Shown here one piece after another: positions 42,151 through 51,110 of a DNA stretch of 64,000 nucleotides. Both the position numbers and the translations under genes were made by a program. The first letter of the stretch is position 1; each line of letters opens with the position of its first letter. The DNA lies in the NCBI RefSeq assembly GCF_000165485.1, contig NC_014623.1:6528893-6592892 (forward strand), written 5' to 3'. The notes beneath the pieces were generated by a model, which saw nothing but the letters and a program-made list of their open reading frames with translations, was not told the origin of the DNA and did not search any database. This DNA comes from Stigmatella aurantiaca DW4/3-1. Lineage in GTDB: Bacteria; Myxococcota; Myxococcia; Myxococcales; Myxococcaceae.

Positions 42151-43221
42151 ATGGCGCATAATCCCTTGCTCATGGTGCCTCCCCGCCCTCTGCGACGCAT
42201 GGGCCTCGTGCTCATGCTCGCCCTTCTGGCCTCGTGCCGCATCGAGTCCGCCGCGCCCTCGGACGCTCCCCGCGCGTCACACCTGGAAGGGGCGCCTTCC
42301 GGCGACGTCTGGGTCTACACCTCCATGTATCGGCACGTGCTGGACGCACTCGATCCCTTGCTCCGGGAGAAGCTGCCCCAGGTCCAGATTCATTGGTACC
42401 AGGCGGGAAGCGAGAAGGTCGCCAGCCGGCTGGAGGCCGAGCGCTCTGCTGGCGCCGTCCGGGCCGATGTGCTCGCGACGTCCGATCCCTTCCTTTATGA
42501 GCGGCTCGCCCGCGAGGGCGCCTTCCTGCGCTATGCCTCCCCGAACGTGCTCCGGGTGCCGCGCTCCCTCATGGAGCTGGATGCCCACTACGCGGCGATG
42601 CGCCTGTCCACCATGGTCCTCGTGCGCCGGCAAGGCCTGGAGAACCCGCCTTCCGCGTTCGGAGACCTGATCAGCGAGCACTGGAAGGGGCGAGCGGCCA
42701 TCGGGGACCCACTCACCTCGGGGACCGCGTTCACCTGGGCCGTGTTCCTCCAGGCGAAGTACGGCGACACGTTCTTCGAGCGCCTGAGGTCCAAGGGCAC
42801 CCTCGTCGCGGGTGGCAACGCCGCCGTGCTCCAGAAGGTCGAGAGCGGCGAGGCGGATGTGGGGGTCCTCCTGCTCGAGAACGCCCTGGCCGCACGCGAG
42901 CGGGGCAGTCCCATCACCTTCACGTGGCCCGAAGATGGCGCCGTCGTCATTCCCGGGCCCGTGGCCATCTTCCAGACGACCCCCAATCCCACGGCGGCCA
43001 AGGCCTTCGTGGACGTGCTCCTCTCCGCCGAAGGCCAGCGGATCATCGCGGGCAAAGGGGACATGCACTCCGTGGATCCCCGCCTCGAAGGACCCAGGGG
43101 CGAGCCCGGGCTGGAGGCCCTGATGGCGCGGGCCCAGCCCTGGACGCCCGAGCTGCTCGAGCGCGGTCTCGTGCAGGGCAGCGACTTGAAGGAGCGCTTC
43201 AGCCGGGCCTTCTCCCAATGA
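42151..43221 (+). CDS. ABC transporter solute-binding lipoprotein (iron-type family)
   Basis: 356 aa from the ATG at 42151 (another at 42172). The lipoprotein signal 'RRMGLVLMLALLASC' puts the lipidated Cys near 28. The mature protein has the type II binding fold of Fe3+/spermidine-like proteins: 'GDVWVYTSMYRHVLDALDPLL', 'RADVLATSDPFLYERLAREG', 'AAIGDPLTSGTAFTWAVFLQAKYG', 'GEADVGVLLLENALAA'. The substrate could be ferric iron or a small organic acid. It overlaps the permease gene by 4 nt. No ATPase gene follows. Confidence 0.87.
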   Translation: MAHNPLLMVPPRPLRRMGLVLMLALLASCRIESAAPSDAPRASHLEGAPSGDVWVYTSMYRHVLDALDPLLREKLPQVQIHWYQAGSEKVASRLEAERSAGAVRADVLATSDPFLYERLAREGAFLRYASPNVLRVPRSLMELDAHYAAMRLSTMVLVRRQGLENPPSAFGDLISEHWKGRAAIGDPLTSGTAFTWAVFLQAKYGDTFFERLRSKGTLVAGGNAAVLQKVESGEADVGVLLLENALAARERGSPITFTWPEDGAVVIPGPVAIFQTTPNPTAAKAFVDVLLSAEGQRIIAGKGDMHSVDPRLEGPRGEPGLEALMARAQPWTPELLERGLVQGSDLKERFSRAFSQ

Positions 43222-44891
43222 GCAGACGCCTCCCGGGAGCCCCCTGGTTCGGGCTCGGCGCCTGGCTGGCGCCCATCCTGTTCTTCGCCATCGGCCCCGT
43301 CGCCGTGCTGCTCCTGCGCAGCCTGGGCGCGCCCGGCAGCCTCACCCTCTCCACCCTGGCCCTGGAAGCCGGGGCGCTCGGCAACACGCTCGCCATCTCC
43401 CTGGCGGCCTCGGTGTTCGCGCTCGGGCTTGGGGGGCCCCTCTCGCTCCTGCTCTTTCGCACGGGCCTGCCGTTCCGGCATGTCTTCGTGGCGCTCTTCA
43501 CCCTGCCCTCCGCCATTCCCCCCTTCATCTGGGGCATGGGCTGGCTGTCCCTGGCCAGCCCCCGGGCGGGCTATCTCAACCGGCTTCTGGGCCAGAGCAC
43601 CTTCGACATCTATGGCCCGGGGGGCATCGCCTTCGTCATGGGGTTGTCCGGGCTGCCCCTCGTGCTGCTCGCGGGCGGTGCCGCGCTCCAGCGGGTGGAT
43701 CCCGCGCTGGAGGAGGCCGCTCGCCTGTGCGGCGCCTCCCCCTTCCGTGCCTTGCTGGCAACCACGCTGCCGCTCGCGCTGCCCTCCTTGCTATCGGGCG
43801 CGGTGATGGTGTTTCTGATGACCTCGTCGGCCTTTGGCGTGCCGTACCTGCTCGGCGTATCGGCCTCCCCGCCCACGCGGTTTCTCACCACGCGCATCTA
43901 TGAGCTTGTCCTCCTGGGCGGAGAGGAGAACCTGGCCCGCGCCGGGGGCCTCTCCGCTGCCCTTCTCTTGCTCACCCCCCTGGCCCTGTGGGCCACCTGG
44001 GCCCTGGGCCGCTCGGGCCGCGTTCGCCTGAACGCGGGCAAGGGCTTCTCGTCCCGCCCCATTCCCCTGGCTCGGGCCCGGCTGCCACTCACCGTGGCCG
44101 TGGGCGTGCTGTGCGCCCTGCTGGTGCTCCTCCCACTCGGCGCGGTCCTGCTCACGTCCGTGCAGCGCAGCTTCGGCGCGGAGCTGACCTGGGGAAGCCT
44201 GACGCTCATGCATTGGTCGGGCGTCCTGCTCGAACCGAGAACCCTGTGGGCCACGGGCCGCAGCCTCCTGCTGGCCACGGCGGCCGGGCTGCTGGTGTGC
44301 GCCCTGGGGCTCACCAGCGCCGTGCTTCGCCGTCACTTCCGCCGCTTCGGGGCCGCCGTGGAAGCGCTCGCCGTGTGGCCCTATGCCGTTCCCGGCACGG
44401 TGCTGGCCATCGCGCTGCTCGTCTCCTTCTCCCGCGATCTGCGCTTCATCCTGTTCGATCGCATTGCCTTCGTGCTGGTCCTCTCGCACACCCCGTGGCT
44501 GCTGCTCATCGCCTATGCGGCGAAGCACCTCGCGCTGGGCGCACGCAACAGCGCGGAGGCGCTCGCCCAGGTGGATTCCTCGCTCGCGGAGGCCGCACGG
44601 GTGAGTGGTGCAGGCCCCGTGCGCGCGTTCGTCGACGCTCCCCTGCCCCTGCTGCGCCCGGCGCTCGCCGCGGCCTTCCTGCTGACATTCCTCGCTTGCG
44701 CCACGGAGATCACCATGTCCGTGCTTCTCGTTCCCGCGGGCTCGGAGGTGCTGGGCACACTCTTGTTCGAGTTGCAGAGCTACGCGGATCCCTCGGCCGC
44801 CGCCGTGCTCGCGTGCGCATTCGTGGCCTTGGTGACGCTGGGGCAGGCGTTGCTCTCCCTCGTGCGCCAGCGCAGCGTGGGGGCCCCCTGA
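43218..44891 (+). CDS. ABC transporter permease, two fused membrane domains (FbpB/ThiP-like)
   Basis: 557 aa starting with an ATGA overlap. About twelve helices in two halves, each with an EAA loop: 'DPALEEAARLCGASPFRALLATTLPLALPSLL' (about 170-200) and 'DSSLAEAARVSGAGPVRAFVDAPLPLLRPAL' (about 451-481). Such fused permeases serve Fe3+ or thiamine uptake and need an ATPase dimer. The gene after it, on the opposite strand, is a helicase, so the ATPase must be encoded elsewhere or be shared. Confidence 0.9.
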   Translation: MSRRLPGAPWFGLGAWLAPILFFAIGPVAVLLLRSLGAPGSLTLSTLALEAGALGNTLAISLAASVFALGLGGPLSLLLFRTGLPFRHVFVALFTLPSAIPPFIWGMGWLSLASPRAGYLNRLLGQSTFDIYGPGGIAFVMGLSGLPLVLLAGGAALQRVDPALEEAARLCGASPFRALLATTLPLALPSLLSGAVMVFLMTSSAFGVPYLLGVSASPPTRFLTTRIYELVLLGGEENLARAGGLSAALLLLTPLALWATWALGRSGRVRLNAGKGFSSRPIPLARARLPLTVAVGVLCALLVLLPLGAVLLTSVQRSFGAELTWGSLTLMHWSGVLLEPRTLWATGRSLLLATAAGLLVCALGLTSAVLRRHFRRFGAAVEALAVWPYAVPGTVLAIALLVSFSRDLRFILFDRIAFVLVLSHTPWLLLIAYAAKHLALGARNSAEALAQVDSSLAEAARVSGAGPVRAFVDAPLPLLRPALAAAFLLTFLACATEITMSVLLVPAGSEVLGTLLFELQSYADPSAAAVLACAFVALVTLGQALLSLVRQRSVGAP

Positions 44892-44905
44892 CAGACGCGG
44901 ATCTC

Positions 44906-44920
44906 CAGCCCTGAGGGCTG
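44906..44920. terminator. Short perfect hairpin between convergent permease and helicase genes
   Basis: CAGCCC (44906-44911) and GGGCTG (44915-44920) with a TGA loop, in the 38-bp gap between convergent stop codons. Probable bidirectional terminator without a U tract. Confidence 0.5.
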
Positions 44921-44929
44921 ACGGACGGC

Positions 44930-47900
44930 TCAGGAGGGCCGCTCTCCGGAACGCTCCCCCGAGAGCGCTTCCGCATACGCGGTGGCCACCTTCAGGAAGC
45001 GCCCGCTTCGCACTCCCGTGAGGTACTGGCGCTTCATGGCCCGGGTGGCCCCCACGTAGAACATGGCCCGGCGGATGCGCTCGTTCTCGCGGGGCGTCCG
45101 CTGACGGGCGCCCTCCATCCAGGCCTCGATGGCGTCCAGCGCCTCCAGGCCCGCGAAGAAGACGATGGGGCACTCGTGGCCCTTGCAGGAAAAGACCGTG
45201 GTGGCCCGCACGTGGTTCACGCCGCTGACGCGGAAGTCCCCCACATCCCGGCCTCCCTTCCCGCCATAGGCCTCCGCGGGCACTCCCGCCCGGACCAGGG
45301 CGTCCGTGAAGGAGGAGGGCATGACGGGCGCCACCACCAGGATATCTCTCGGCAGGACGCCCTCCTCGCGCACCAACCGCGCCACCTCCTGGGCCACCCA
45401 GCGGGCCTCGCTGGTGCTGGAGGCAAAGCCGCGCACCTGCGGCAATATGCCCCCCCGCTCGGTGGACTGCACCCGGAAGACCCCCTCCAGCGTCTCCTCC
45501 GGCAACCAGAGCAGTCTCTCGCGGGCCAGCTCATTGACCTTCATGTACTCGCGCATGCCGGGTTCGCTCACGCCGTGCTGGCGCAGCGGGTCCAGCACGA
45601 CGTTGAAGGCCATGTCGAGAATGTCGCGGGTGGCCCGGAACGTCTCCTTCAGCACCCGGGTACGTCCCCGGAAGGACAGCCCCTCTGGCAACTGCTCCTT
45701 CAGCGCGTCGATGGGAATCTGCCCGTAGACATTCTGTGAGTCGTCCATGAAGAGCTGGAAGCAGCGCACCTCCCGCCCATCGGACAGCACCTGTGGACGC
45801 ACCAGCGCGTAGAGGCTGGCCAGCGCCTTCGCATCCATGTCCTGCGCCTCGTCCACGAAGACCGCATCGAAGCTGCCGGGCTCGGATCGGCGCAGCGCTC
45901 CCGCGTGACGCACCGTCACCTGGGACCGCAGCTCTCGAACCCGTTCCGCGCCAGCGCGAAGGAGCACCGCCTCGGCGAGCAGCTTGTCCACCAGCGGCGC
46001 CAGAGACCGGTTGAAGAAGGACACGAGCACCCGCGCCTGAGGGCGTTCGAGCAGGTAGCGCACCACCCAGTGCGCCAACACATACGTCTTGCCGCTGCCG
46101 GCCACGCCCCGGACCAGGTGGTGGCCATCGTCGAAGCGCCGCTCGAAGAGGGACACCTGCTCCTGGGTGAAGAGGGGCTGGACGGACTTGGCCCCCTCGA
46201 TCTCTCCCCCCAGGCCCACGGGCACAAGCGGGGGCGGGGGCGCGGGAGGCGGCCGAGGCTGCGAGGCCAGCAGTTCCAGGCGTGGCGTCTCTCCGGGATG
46301 CACGCGCACGCGAGGCAACAGCGAGAGGAATCGCGCGGGCACCGGCGAGGCACGGGCCTCCGCACGCGAGGCCAAGACGAGCAGGTAATCCCGCGCGCGG
46401 CTGGCGGCCACGTTGAGCAGGGGGATGAGCGTGTGCGGAGGAAAGGGACGGCCCCCCGCCACCGTGTCCACCATCACCACGTCATACTGGGTGCCCTGCT
46501 GCCGGTGAATGGTGGAGGCGCTGAAGACCTCTCCGCGCAGGCCCGCGGCCCCTCCCAACCGGCGCAGCAGGGCCGCCTGCGCGCGGTAAGGCGTCACGCA
46601 CAGCACGCTCAGGCCCGCGCGAACGGCCTGCCGGGCCAGGGAGATGGCCAGCCCTGCGGACAGCTCGCGCTGATAGCCAGAGCCCGTCTCCCCTCGTCCA
46701 TGCGTGAGGTGGCGGGCGTCACGGCTCAGTCCGTCCAGCACCACCCACGCGGCGCGCGAGGGGAATGCCGGCACCGGGGCGGGTTGCTCCGCCCGTGCGA
46801 GGACGAACTCGCCATTCTCCAGCGTCCCGCCGTAGCAGAAGTGGCTCACCACCTGAGCGATGTCCGGGTGCATGCGGTGCTGGGTCCGCAGCAACAGCAC
46901 ATCCGGCCGCGCCGCATCCTTCACCGCATCCTCCAGATGCGACAGGCCGCTGGCCCGCAGCCAGCGCTGCGTGTCCTTGCCGACGCCCTCCGCCGCGCGG
47001 CTGACGGGACCAATCTGCTTGGGGTCCCCCGCCAGCGTCACGTGCCGGGCAAGCGGGGCCAGCAGCGCCGTGGCCGCCCGCGTCACCATGCCGGCCTCAT
47101 CCACCACCAGCCTCGCGAAGGTCTCCTCCCCATCCAGCTCCGCCACCAGCTTCAAGGCCCGGTGCACGGTGAGCACCATGAGCGGGCTGTCGCCTTTCTC
47201 CGCCTCACGCAAGGTGGGATCCTTCACCCGCCCGCGCAGGGTGCGAAGCTCGGCCTGCATCCGGGCCAGCTCCTGCGCCGGGCCGCTCCGGGCACGCTCC
47301 ACCCCCAGCTCGCGTTCGCGCTCCTGAATGGTGTTGCGCAGCTTGCTGGCCTTCGCCTCCTCCAGGGCCACGGTGGGCAGCTTCGCGAGTGCCTCGTTCG
47401 CCCCCGTGCCCCCACGGAAGATGCTGCGGGCCAGCGGACGCAGGGGGATGGGCTCACGCTCCAGCAGGGCGCTGACGCGCATCACCAGTTCGTCCGCGGC
47501 CCGGTTGGTGGGGGCCACCGCGAGGATGCGCTCACCGGGATAGGCCCGGAGGGCCTGCGCAATCAGGCCCGCCACCGCCGTCGTCTTTCCCGTTCCAGGA
47601 GGCCCCCAGATGCAGCCCCAGGGTTGACTCCACAACCGGTCCACCGGCAGCCGCTCCGCATCCCGGGGCGACCAGGGCGCGGGAGGCGCCTCCCCGCAGG
47701 CCCGGAGCAGGGACTGCGCCAGCGCGGGCTGCCGGTTCGCATATGAAGAGGCCGCCGCGCACAACGCCTCCGCGAAGTCATAGGGCCGGTAGCACCAGCG
47801 TTCGGCCTTGAGCGCGCGGCGGTCCAGGTCCTCCCCTGAATCCGAGGCGGCGAAGACACGCCCCGTCTCGAAGTCCAGATGGACGATGTTGCCGGCGAAG

Positions 47901-48394
47901 ACGAGCTCCTCCCCCACGAAGCCCAGCAACGAGCCTCCGGACCAGTCTGGATCCGCCGCCGGCACCGGCACGAGCCCCAAAACCCCGGGCCCGGTCATCC
48001 CCAGCTCCCGCACCTCCTGGAGCCGCTGTGCGCGGTATTGCCCCCGCTCGGCCACCAGGGCTTCCCGCAGCGCCTCCGGCAGGTACTCGGGAGGAACCCA
48101 CGCCTCGCGCCGCCGCGCCGTGGCCACGGCGGCCTGCATGGCCTCGCGTTCCGCCGGACTGCCCTCCACGGGCGCGGAGAGATCCCGGGCTGGCGCCTCC
48201 TCCCCATTCACGGCCAGCGGCACCGCGAAGGGGGGACGAGGCGTCAGGGCGGGGCGCGGCCATTCCTGGCCTGCATCGAGGTCGTACTCCACGCGGAGCG
48301 TGGGCCCGGCCTCCCCGGAATGGCTCGAGTCCTCGTGGGTCCTGCGCATCATTCGGAAGCGCGCCACCGTAGGAGAGACATCGATCTGCGTCAA
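44930..48394 (-). CDS. Large superfamily I helicase with two P-loop modules (Dna2/Upf1-like plus UvrD-like)
   Basis: 1154 aa. The first motor has Walker A 'GPPGTGKTTAVAGL' near residue 265, Walker B 'RLVVDEAGMVTRAA', 'LAGDPKQIGPVSRAAEG' and late motifs 'TPYRAQAALLRRLGG' and 'NVAASRARDYLLVLASR', as in Upf1/Dna2 helicases. The second has Walker A 'GVAGSGKTYVLAHW' near residue 766, 'VFVDEAQDMDAKALASLY' and 'VGATRAMKRQYLTGV', as in UvrD/Rep. A short linker ('PRPPPAPPPPLVPVG') joins them. No nuclease motif was recognised. Two full SF1 motors in one chain is uncommon. Probable role in DNA or RNA repair or recombination; no partner genes adjacent. Confidence 0.83.
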   Translation of the reverse strand: MTQIDVSPTVARFRMMRRTHEDSSHSGEAGPTLRVEYDLDAGQEWPRPALTPRPPFAVPLAVNGEEAPARDLSAPVEGSPAEREAMQAAVATARRREAWVPPEYLPEALREALVAERGQYRAQRLQEVRELGMTGPGVLGLVPVPAADPDWSGGSLLGFVGEELVFAGNIVHLDFETGRVFAASDSGEDLDRRALKAERWCYRPYDFAEALCAAASSYANRQPALAQSLLRACGEAPPAPWSPRDAERLPVDRLWSQPWGCIWGPPGTGKTTAVAGLIAQALRAYPGERILAVAPTNRAADELVMRVSALLEREPIPLRPLARSIFRGGTGANEALAKLPTVALEEAKASKLRNTIQERERELGVERARSGPAQELARMQAELRTLRGRVKDPTLREAEKGDSPLMVLTVHRALKLVAELDGEETFARLVVDEAGMVTRAATALLAPLARHVTLAGDPKQIGPVSRAAEGVGKDTQRWLRASGLSHLEDAVKDAARPDVLLLRTQHRMHPDIAQVVSHFCYGGTLENGEFVLARAEQPAPVPAFPSRAAWVVLDGLSRDARHLTHGRGETGSGYQRELSAGLAISLARQAVRAGLSVLCVTPYRAQAALLRRLGGAAGLRGEVFSASTIHRQQGTQYDVVMVDTVAGGRPFPPHTLIPLLNVAASRARDYLLVLASRAEARASPVPARFLSLLPRVRVHPGETPRLELLASQPRPPPAPPPPLVPVGLGGEIEGAKSVQPLFTQEQVSLFERRFDDGHHLVRGVAGSGKTYVLAHWVVRYLLERPQARVLVSFFNRSLAPLVDKLLAEAVLLRAGAERVRELRSQVTVRHAGALRRSEPGSFDAVFVDEAQDMDAKALASLYALVRPQVLSDGREVRCFQLFMDDSQNVYGQIPIDALKEQLPEGLSFRGRTRVLKETFRATRDILDMAFNVVLDPLRQHGVSEPGMREYMKVNELARERLLWLPEETLEGVFRVQSTERGGILPQVRGFASSTSEARWVAQEVARLVREEGVLPRDILVVAPVMPSSFTDALVRAGVPAEAYGGKGGRDVGDFRVSGVNHVRATTVFSCKGHECPIVFFAGLEALDAIEAWMEGARQRTPRENERIRRAMFYVGATRAMKRQYLTGVRSGRFLKVATAYAEALSGERSGERPS

Positions 48395-48478
48395 CGCACC
48401 CAGGCCCTGCCCGGAAACTGCCCATGGGACCTACTTCTGCCTACGCTCGAAGAAAGCCCTTGGAAAGGCCGCTCCCGC

Positions 48479-48811
48479 CTAACAAACGCTGCAGCCCGTA
48501 CAAATCAGAACGCCGCCCGAGAGTGAGCAACTGTTGCAGCACAGATCCTGGGCCGGCGCCTGAAGGTCCTGTCCGGGCGACACCGCAAAGGGGTTGACGT
48601 CCCCAGGCTTCGCGTCGTCAATCTTGACGGAGGTGATGTTGCCAAGGGTCTGGTCCCCCGCCTTGAGCGAGAAGGTGGAGTCCGCGTTGCGCGTAATCCG
48701 GACGTTCTCGTAAGTCCGCGCGCCCTGCTGCTCGGCTGCCTCCTCGTTGGAGTTTCCGCAACCCACCAAGCCCACGGCCACTGCGATCGCCAACAGGAAA
48801 CGATTCTTCAT
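48479..48811 (-). CDS. Small lipoprotein with a C-terminal Cys-rich tail
   Basis: 110 aa from an ATG with GGAGAG upstream. Lipoprotein signal 'RFLLAIAVAVGLVGC' with lipidated Cys18. The middle part looks like a small beta domain ('YENVRITRNADSTFSLKAGDQTLGNITSVKIDD'). The last ~20 residues hold six Cys: 'LCCNSCSLSGGVLICTGCSVC'. That tail resembles a metal- or disulfide-binding knot and superficially the core of a ribosomal peptide precursor, but no modification enzyme is nearby. Unknown function. Translation stops about 85 bp before the start of the helicase gene on the same strand. Confidence 0.78.
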   Translation of the reverse strand: MKNRFLLAIAVAVGLVGCGNSNEEAAEQQGARTYENVRITRNADSTFSLKAGDQTLGNITSVKIDDAKPGDVNPFAVSPGQDLQAPAQDLCCNSCSLSGGVLICTGCSVC

Positions 48812-48956
48812 GGGGTCTCTCCTTTGCCTGGCCCGTGCGACAGGCCGTGAATCAAAGTCGCCCCTGTGTAGAAACTGTGCCACCCGGTAGGGAAGAGACC
48901 GCCTGCTCATCGGCCGGCATCGAGCGGCAAGAACGGCGCAAGAAGCAGGAATAAAC

Positions 48957-48991
48957 GAGCCCCCACGCCACACCGGGGCGATGGGGGCTCG
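48957..48991 (-). terminator. Intrinsic terminator downstream of the lysyl oxidase gene
   Basis: CGAGCCCC (48957-48964) and GGGGCTCG (48984-48991) form an 8-bp GC stem. Read on the minus strand, the stem is followed by TTTATT, a proper U-rich tail. It begins 20 bp after the lysyl oxidase stop. The rest of 48812-49011 shows only the promoter-side DNA of the small lipoprotein gene. Confidence 0.65.
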
Positions 48992-49011
48992 GTTTCCACG
49001 GCGGTCTCCAG

Positions 49012-51009
49012 CTACCGCGCCGGCAGGGTCACCGGGACGCTGGAGGTGTTGTTGTCGAGCGTCGTCTCCTGGAAGGCCCGGGAGGGGTTGAGCGTCACCT
49101 GGAGGCGGTAATCCCCCGGGGGCACGTCGGTGATGTCCAGCCACTGGCAATCCAGCGTGTTGCCGTACAGGTCGGACCAGCCCCGCTGAATGCCCTGATC
49201 GTCGCACGTGAACTTCTTGGCGCACGGCACATCCGGCCCGGTGGCCACCCGCTGCGTGTCCTCCATGCAGTAGGCCTGCTTGCGGCCCGCGAGCACCGTG
49301 CGGCCGTCCGCGTCCACCAGCGCGTAGGTGGCGAAGCCACTGAAGTGGTAGTGGCCGTGGCAGGGCGAGAAGGTGAAGAGGTCCGGCCGCTCGGCGGGCG
49401 CTGGCACCGTGAGGGTGGCGCTGCCCTGGTTCACGGCCTCCACGCTGAAGCGCAAGACGCGGCGCTCCCCCGTGCCCTCCACGCACTCTTCCACCCTCGC
49501 GCAGGAGTTCTCGGTGACGAAGATGGTATCGAAGAGGATCTCATCCCGGAGCCGCGCCTCGTCGACGATCAGGTCCGGGAGCTGCTTGCTGACGGGGTGA
49601 CACGCACAGTCCGTGCCGCAGAACTCCGACGTCCCACAAGAAGGCGTGCACGAGGGGCGCAGGTGGTCGCATGCCGCGAAGGTCTCGCACGTCCCGGTGG
49701 CGGGCACGCACAGCTCGTCATTGGGACAGAAGCCACACTGCCCTCCGCACCCGTTGTCTCCACATGCCTTGCCATCGCAGTTGGGGATGCAGGGATTGGG
49801 CAAGCACCGCCCCTTCACGCACGACTCGTCCCCGGTGCACACGCCACAGTTCCCCCCACAGCCATCGCTTCCGCCACAGTAAAGGCCGTCGCACTTCGGC
49901 ACGCAGCCGTTGGCGGCGAAGCGCGCGCTCAGCGTGAAAGGGCCCGCCTGGGTGGAGTCGAAGCCATCGACAATGAGGTAATAGGTGCCCGGATCGAGCG
50001 ACACGGAGACGCGGGAGCCATAGTCGCCCGGAGGCGAGGAATCATCGCTGCACGCCACCGTGCGCGCCGCCGTGTTGTCGAGACAATCGGCGGTGCCATC
50101 CGCCCCCCGCTTCTTGCGCAGGTGGAGCACCGTGTCGTAGCCGGAGACGCGCGCTTCCAACCCCAGCTTCTCCGCCGTGGTGAAGGTGTACACCGCCTCC
50201 ACCGCGGTGCTGGTGCGGTTGCAGGAGGGAATGAGCTGGTGGAACCCGTTGGAGGTGTCCCCCTGGATGATGTGGTCACCCACCAAGGGCGTGCCATCGG
50301 CCACGAGCGGCAAGGGGTTGCGGCACGTGCCCGCCTGGCTATCGGGCCTGCACTCGAAGATGCCCTGCGCACACGCCTGTCCCGCCGGGCAAGTGCCACA
50401 CTGTCCACCGCAACCGTCTTCTCCGCACAACTTGCCGGAGCAGTCCGGGTTGCAGGTCGCCATGCAGACCGCACAGGACCCGATGGGGATGTGCTGACAC
50501 GTCCGCTTGTCTGGATCGCAGACGTCCTCGGTACAGGCCGCTCCGTCGTCGCAAGGAGGAGGACCTGAGACGCACCGGCCATTGGCCAGACGCTCCTCAC
50601 CATCACAGAACTCACCGTTGGAGCACGTCACCTCCACATCGGTCTCGAAGGCCTTCTCGAAGGCCGTGCCCTTGCGCTGAGGGACCCACCCCAGCTTGTG
50701 CAGGCCCGCCTGCGCCGGCGCGGTGATGTTGCCCCGGAAGGTGGCCACTTGGCCTGGCTTCACCTGCTCCGTGAGCACGAGCGGCCCGCCGCTCCACCCC
50801 TGCTGCTCCCGGAGGGCGAGCTTCACCTGGTCGGGCTTCCACGTCGCGGAGCCCTCGTTCTTCATCCGCAGTTGCACCTCGCCGGGCCCATCCGGGGGCA
50901 CATGCAGCGCTGTCCCAGGCACCTCCCCGGCCGCGACATAGGTCGCATCGTCATCGCAGCCCGTCATCAGCAACACGAGCCCCGCCCAGAACATCAACGC
51001 TTTTCGCAT
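49012..51009 (-). CDS. Lysyl oxidase family lipoprotein with Cys-rich repeats
   Basis: 665 aa from the ATG at 51009. Lipoprotein signal 'MRKALMFWAGLVLLMTGC' with Cys18 as lipid site. Residues about 25-110 are beta-rich ('GPGEVQLRMKNEGSATWKPDQVKLALREQQGW'). Several Cys-rich modules of the form 'CSGKLCGEDGCGGQCGTC' follow (four copies, around 195, 370, 410 and a variant at 450), with a PPC-like domain between them. The C-terminal ~200 residues are a lysyl oxidase catalytic domain: copper site 'FSPCHGHYHFSGFATYAL', then 'GRKQAYCMEDTQR' and 'DLYGNTLDCQWLDITDVPPGDYRLQV'. Lysyl oxidases convert protein lysines to aldehydes for crosslinking. In myxobacteria this may modify the extracellular matrix; the substrate is not known. 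Confidence 0.88.
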   Translation of the reverse strand: MRKALMFWAGLVLLMTGCDDDATYVAAGEVPGTALHVPPDGPGEVQLRMKNEGSATWKPDQVKLALREQQGWSGGPLVLTEQVKPGQVATFRGNITAPAQAGLHKLGWVPQRKGTAFEKAFETDVEVTCSNGEFCDGEERLANGRCVSGPPPCDDGAACTEDVCDPDKRTCQHIPIGSCAVCMATCNPDCSGKLCGEDGCGGQCGTCPAGQACAQGIFECRPDSQAGTCRNPLPLVADGTPLVGDHIIQGDTSNGFHQLIPSCNRTSTAVEAVYTFTTAEKLGLEARVSGYDTVLHLRKKRGADGTADCLDNTAARTVACSDDSSPPGDYGSRVSVSLDPGTYYLIVDGFDSTQAGPFTLSARFAANGCVPKCDGLYCGGSDGCGGNCGVCTGDESCVKGRCLPNPCIPNCDGKACGDNGCGGQCGFCPNDELCVPATGTCETFAACDHLRPSCTPSCGTSEFCGTDCACHPVSKQLPDLIVDEARLRDEILFDTIFVTENSCARVEECVEGTGERRVLRFSVEAVNQGSATLTVPAPAERPDLFTFSPCHGHYHFSGFATYALVDADGRTVLAGRKQAYCMEDTQRVATGPDVPCAKKFTCDDQGIQRGWSDLYGNTLDCQWLDITDVPPGDYRLQVTLNPSRAFQETTLDNNTSSVPVTLPAR

Positions 51010-51110
51010 GAAGAGTCCCCCTGATGGGTTGCGCCGGGAGAATTCCACACAGCCCCCCTGATTGCACCCGAGGGGCTTGGGCCCACCGCGCCCTTCTGGG
51101 CGTGTGCTAA

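Noticed and set aside
45905-47746. 613-codon + strand frame opposite the helicase
   Set aside because: Antisense to well-conserved helicase motifs; composition is His/Arg/Gln-rich without domains.
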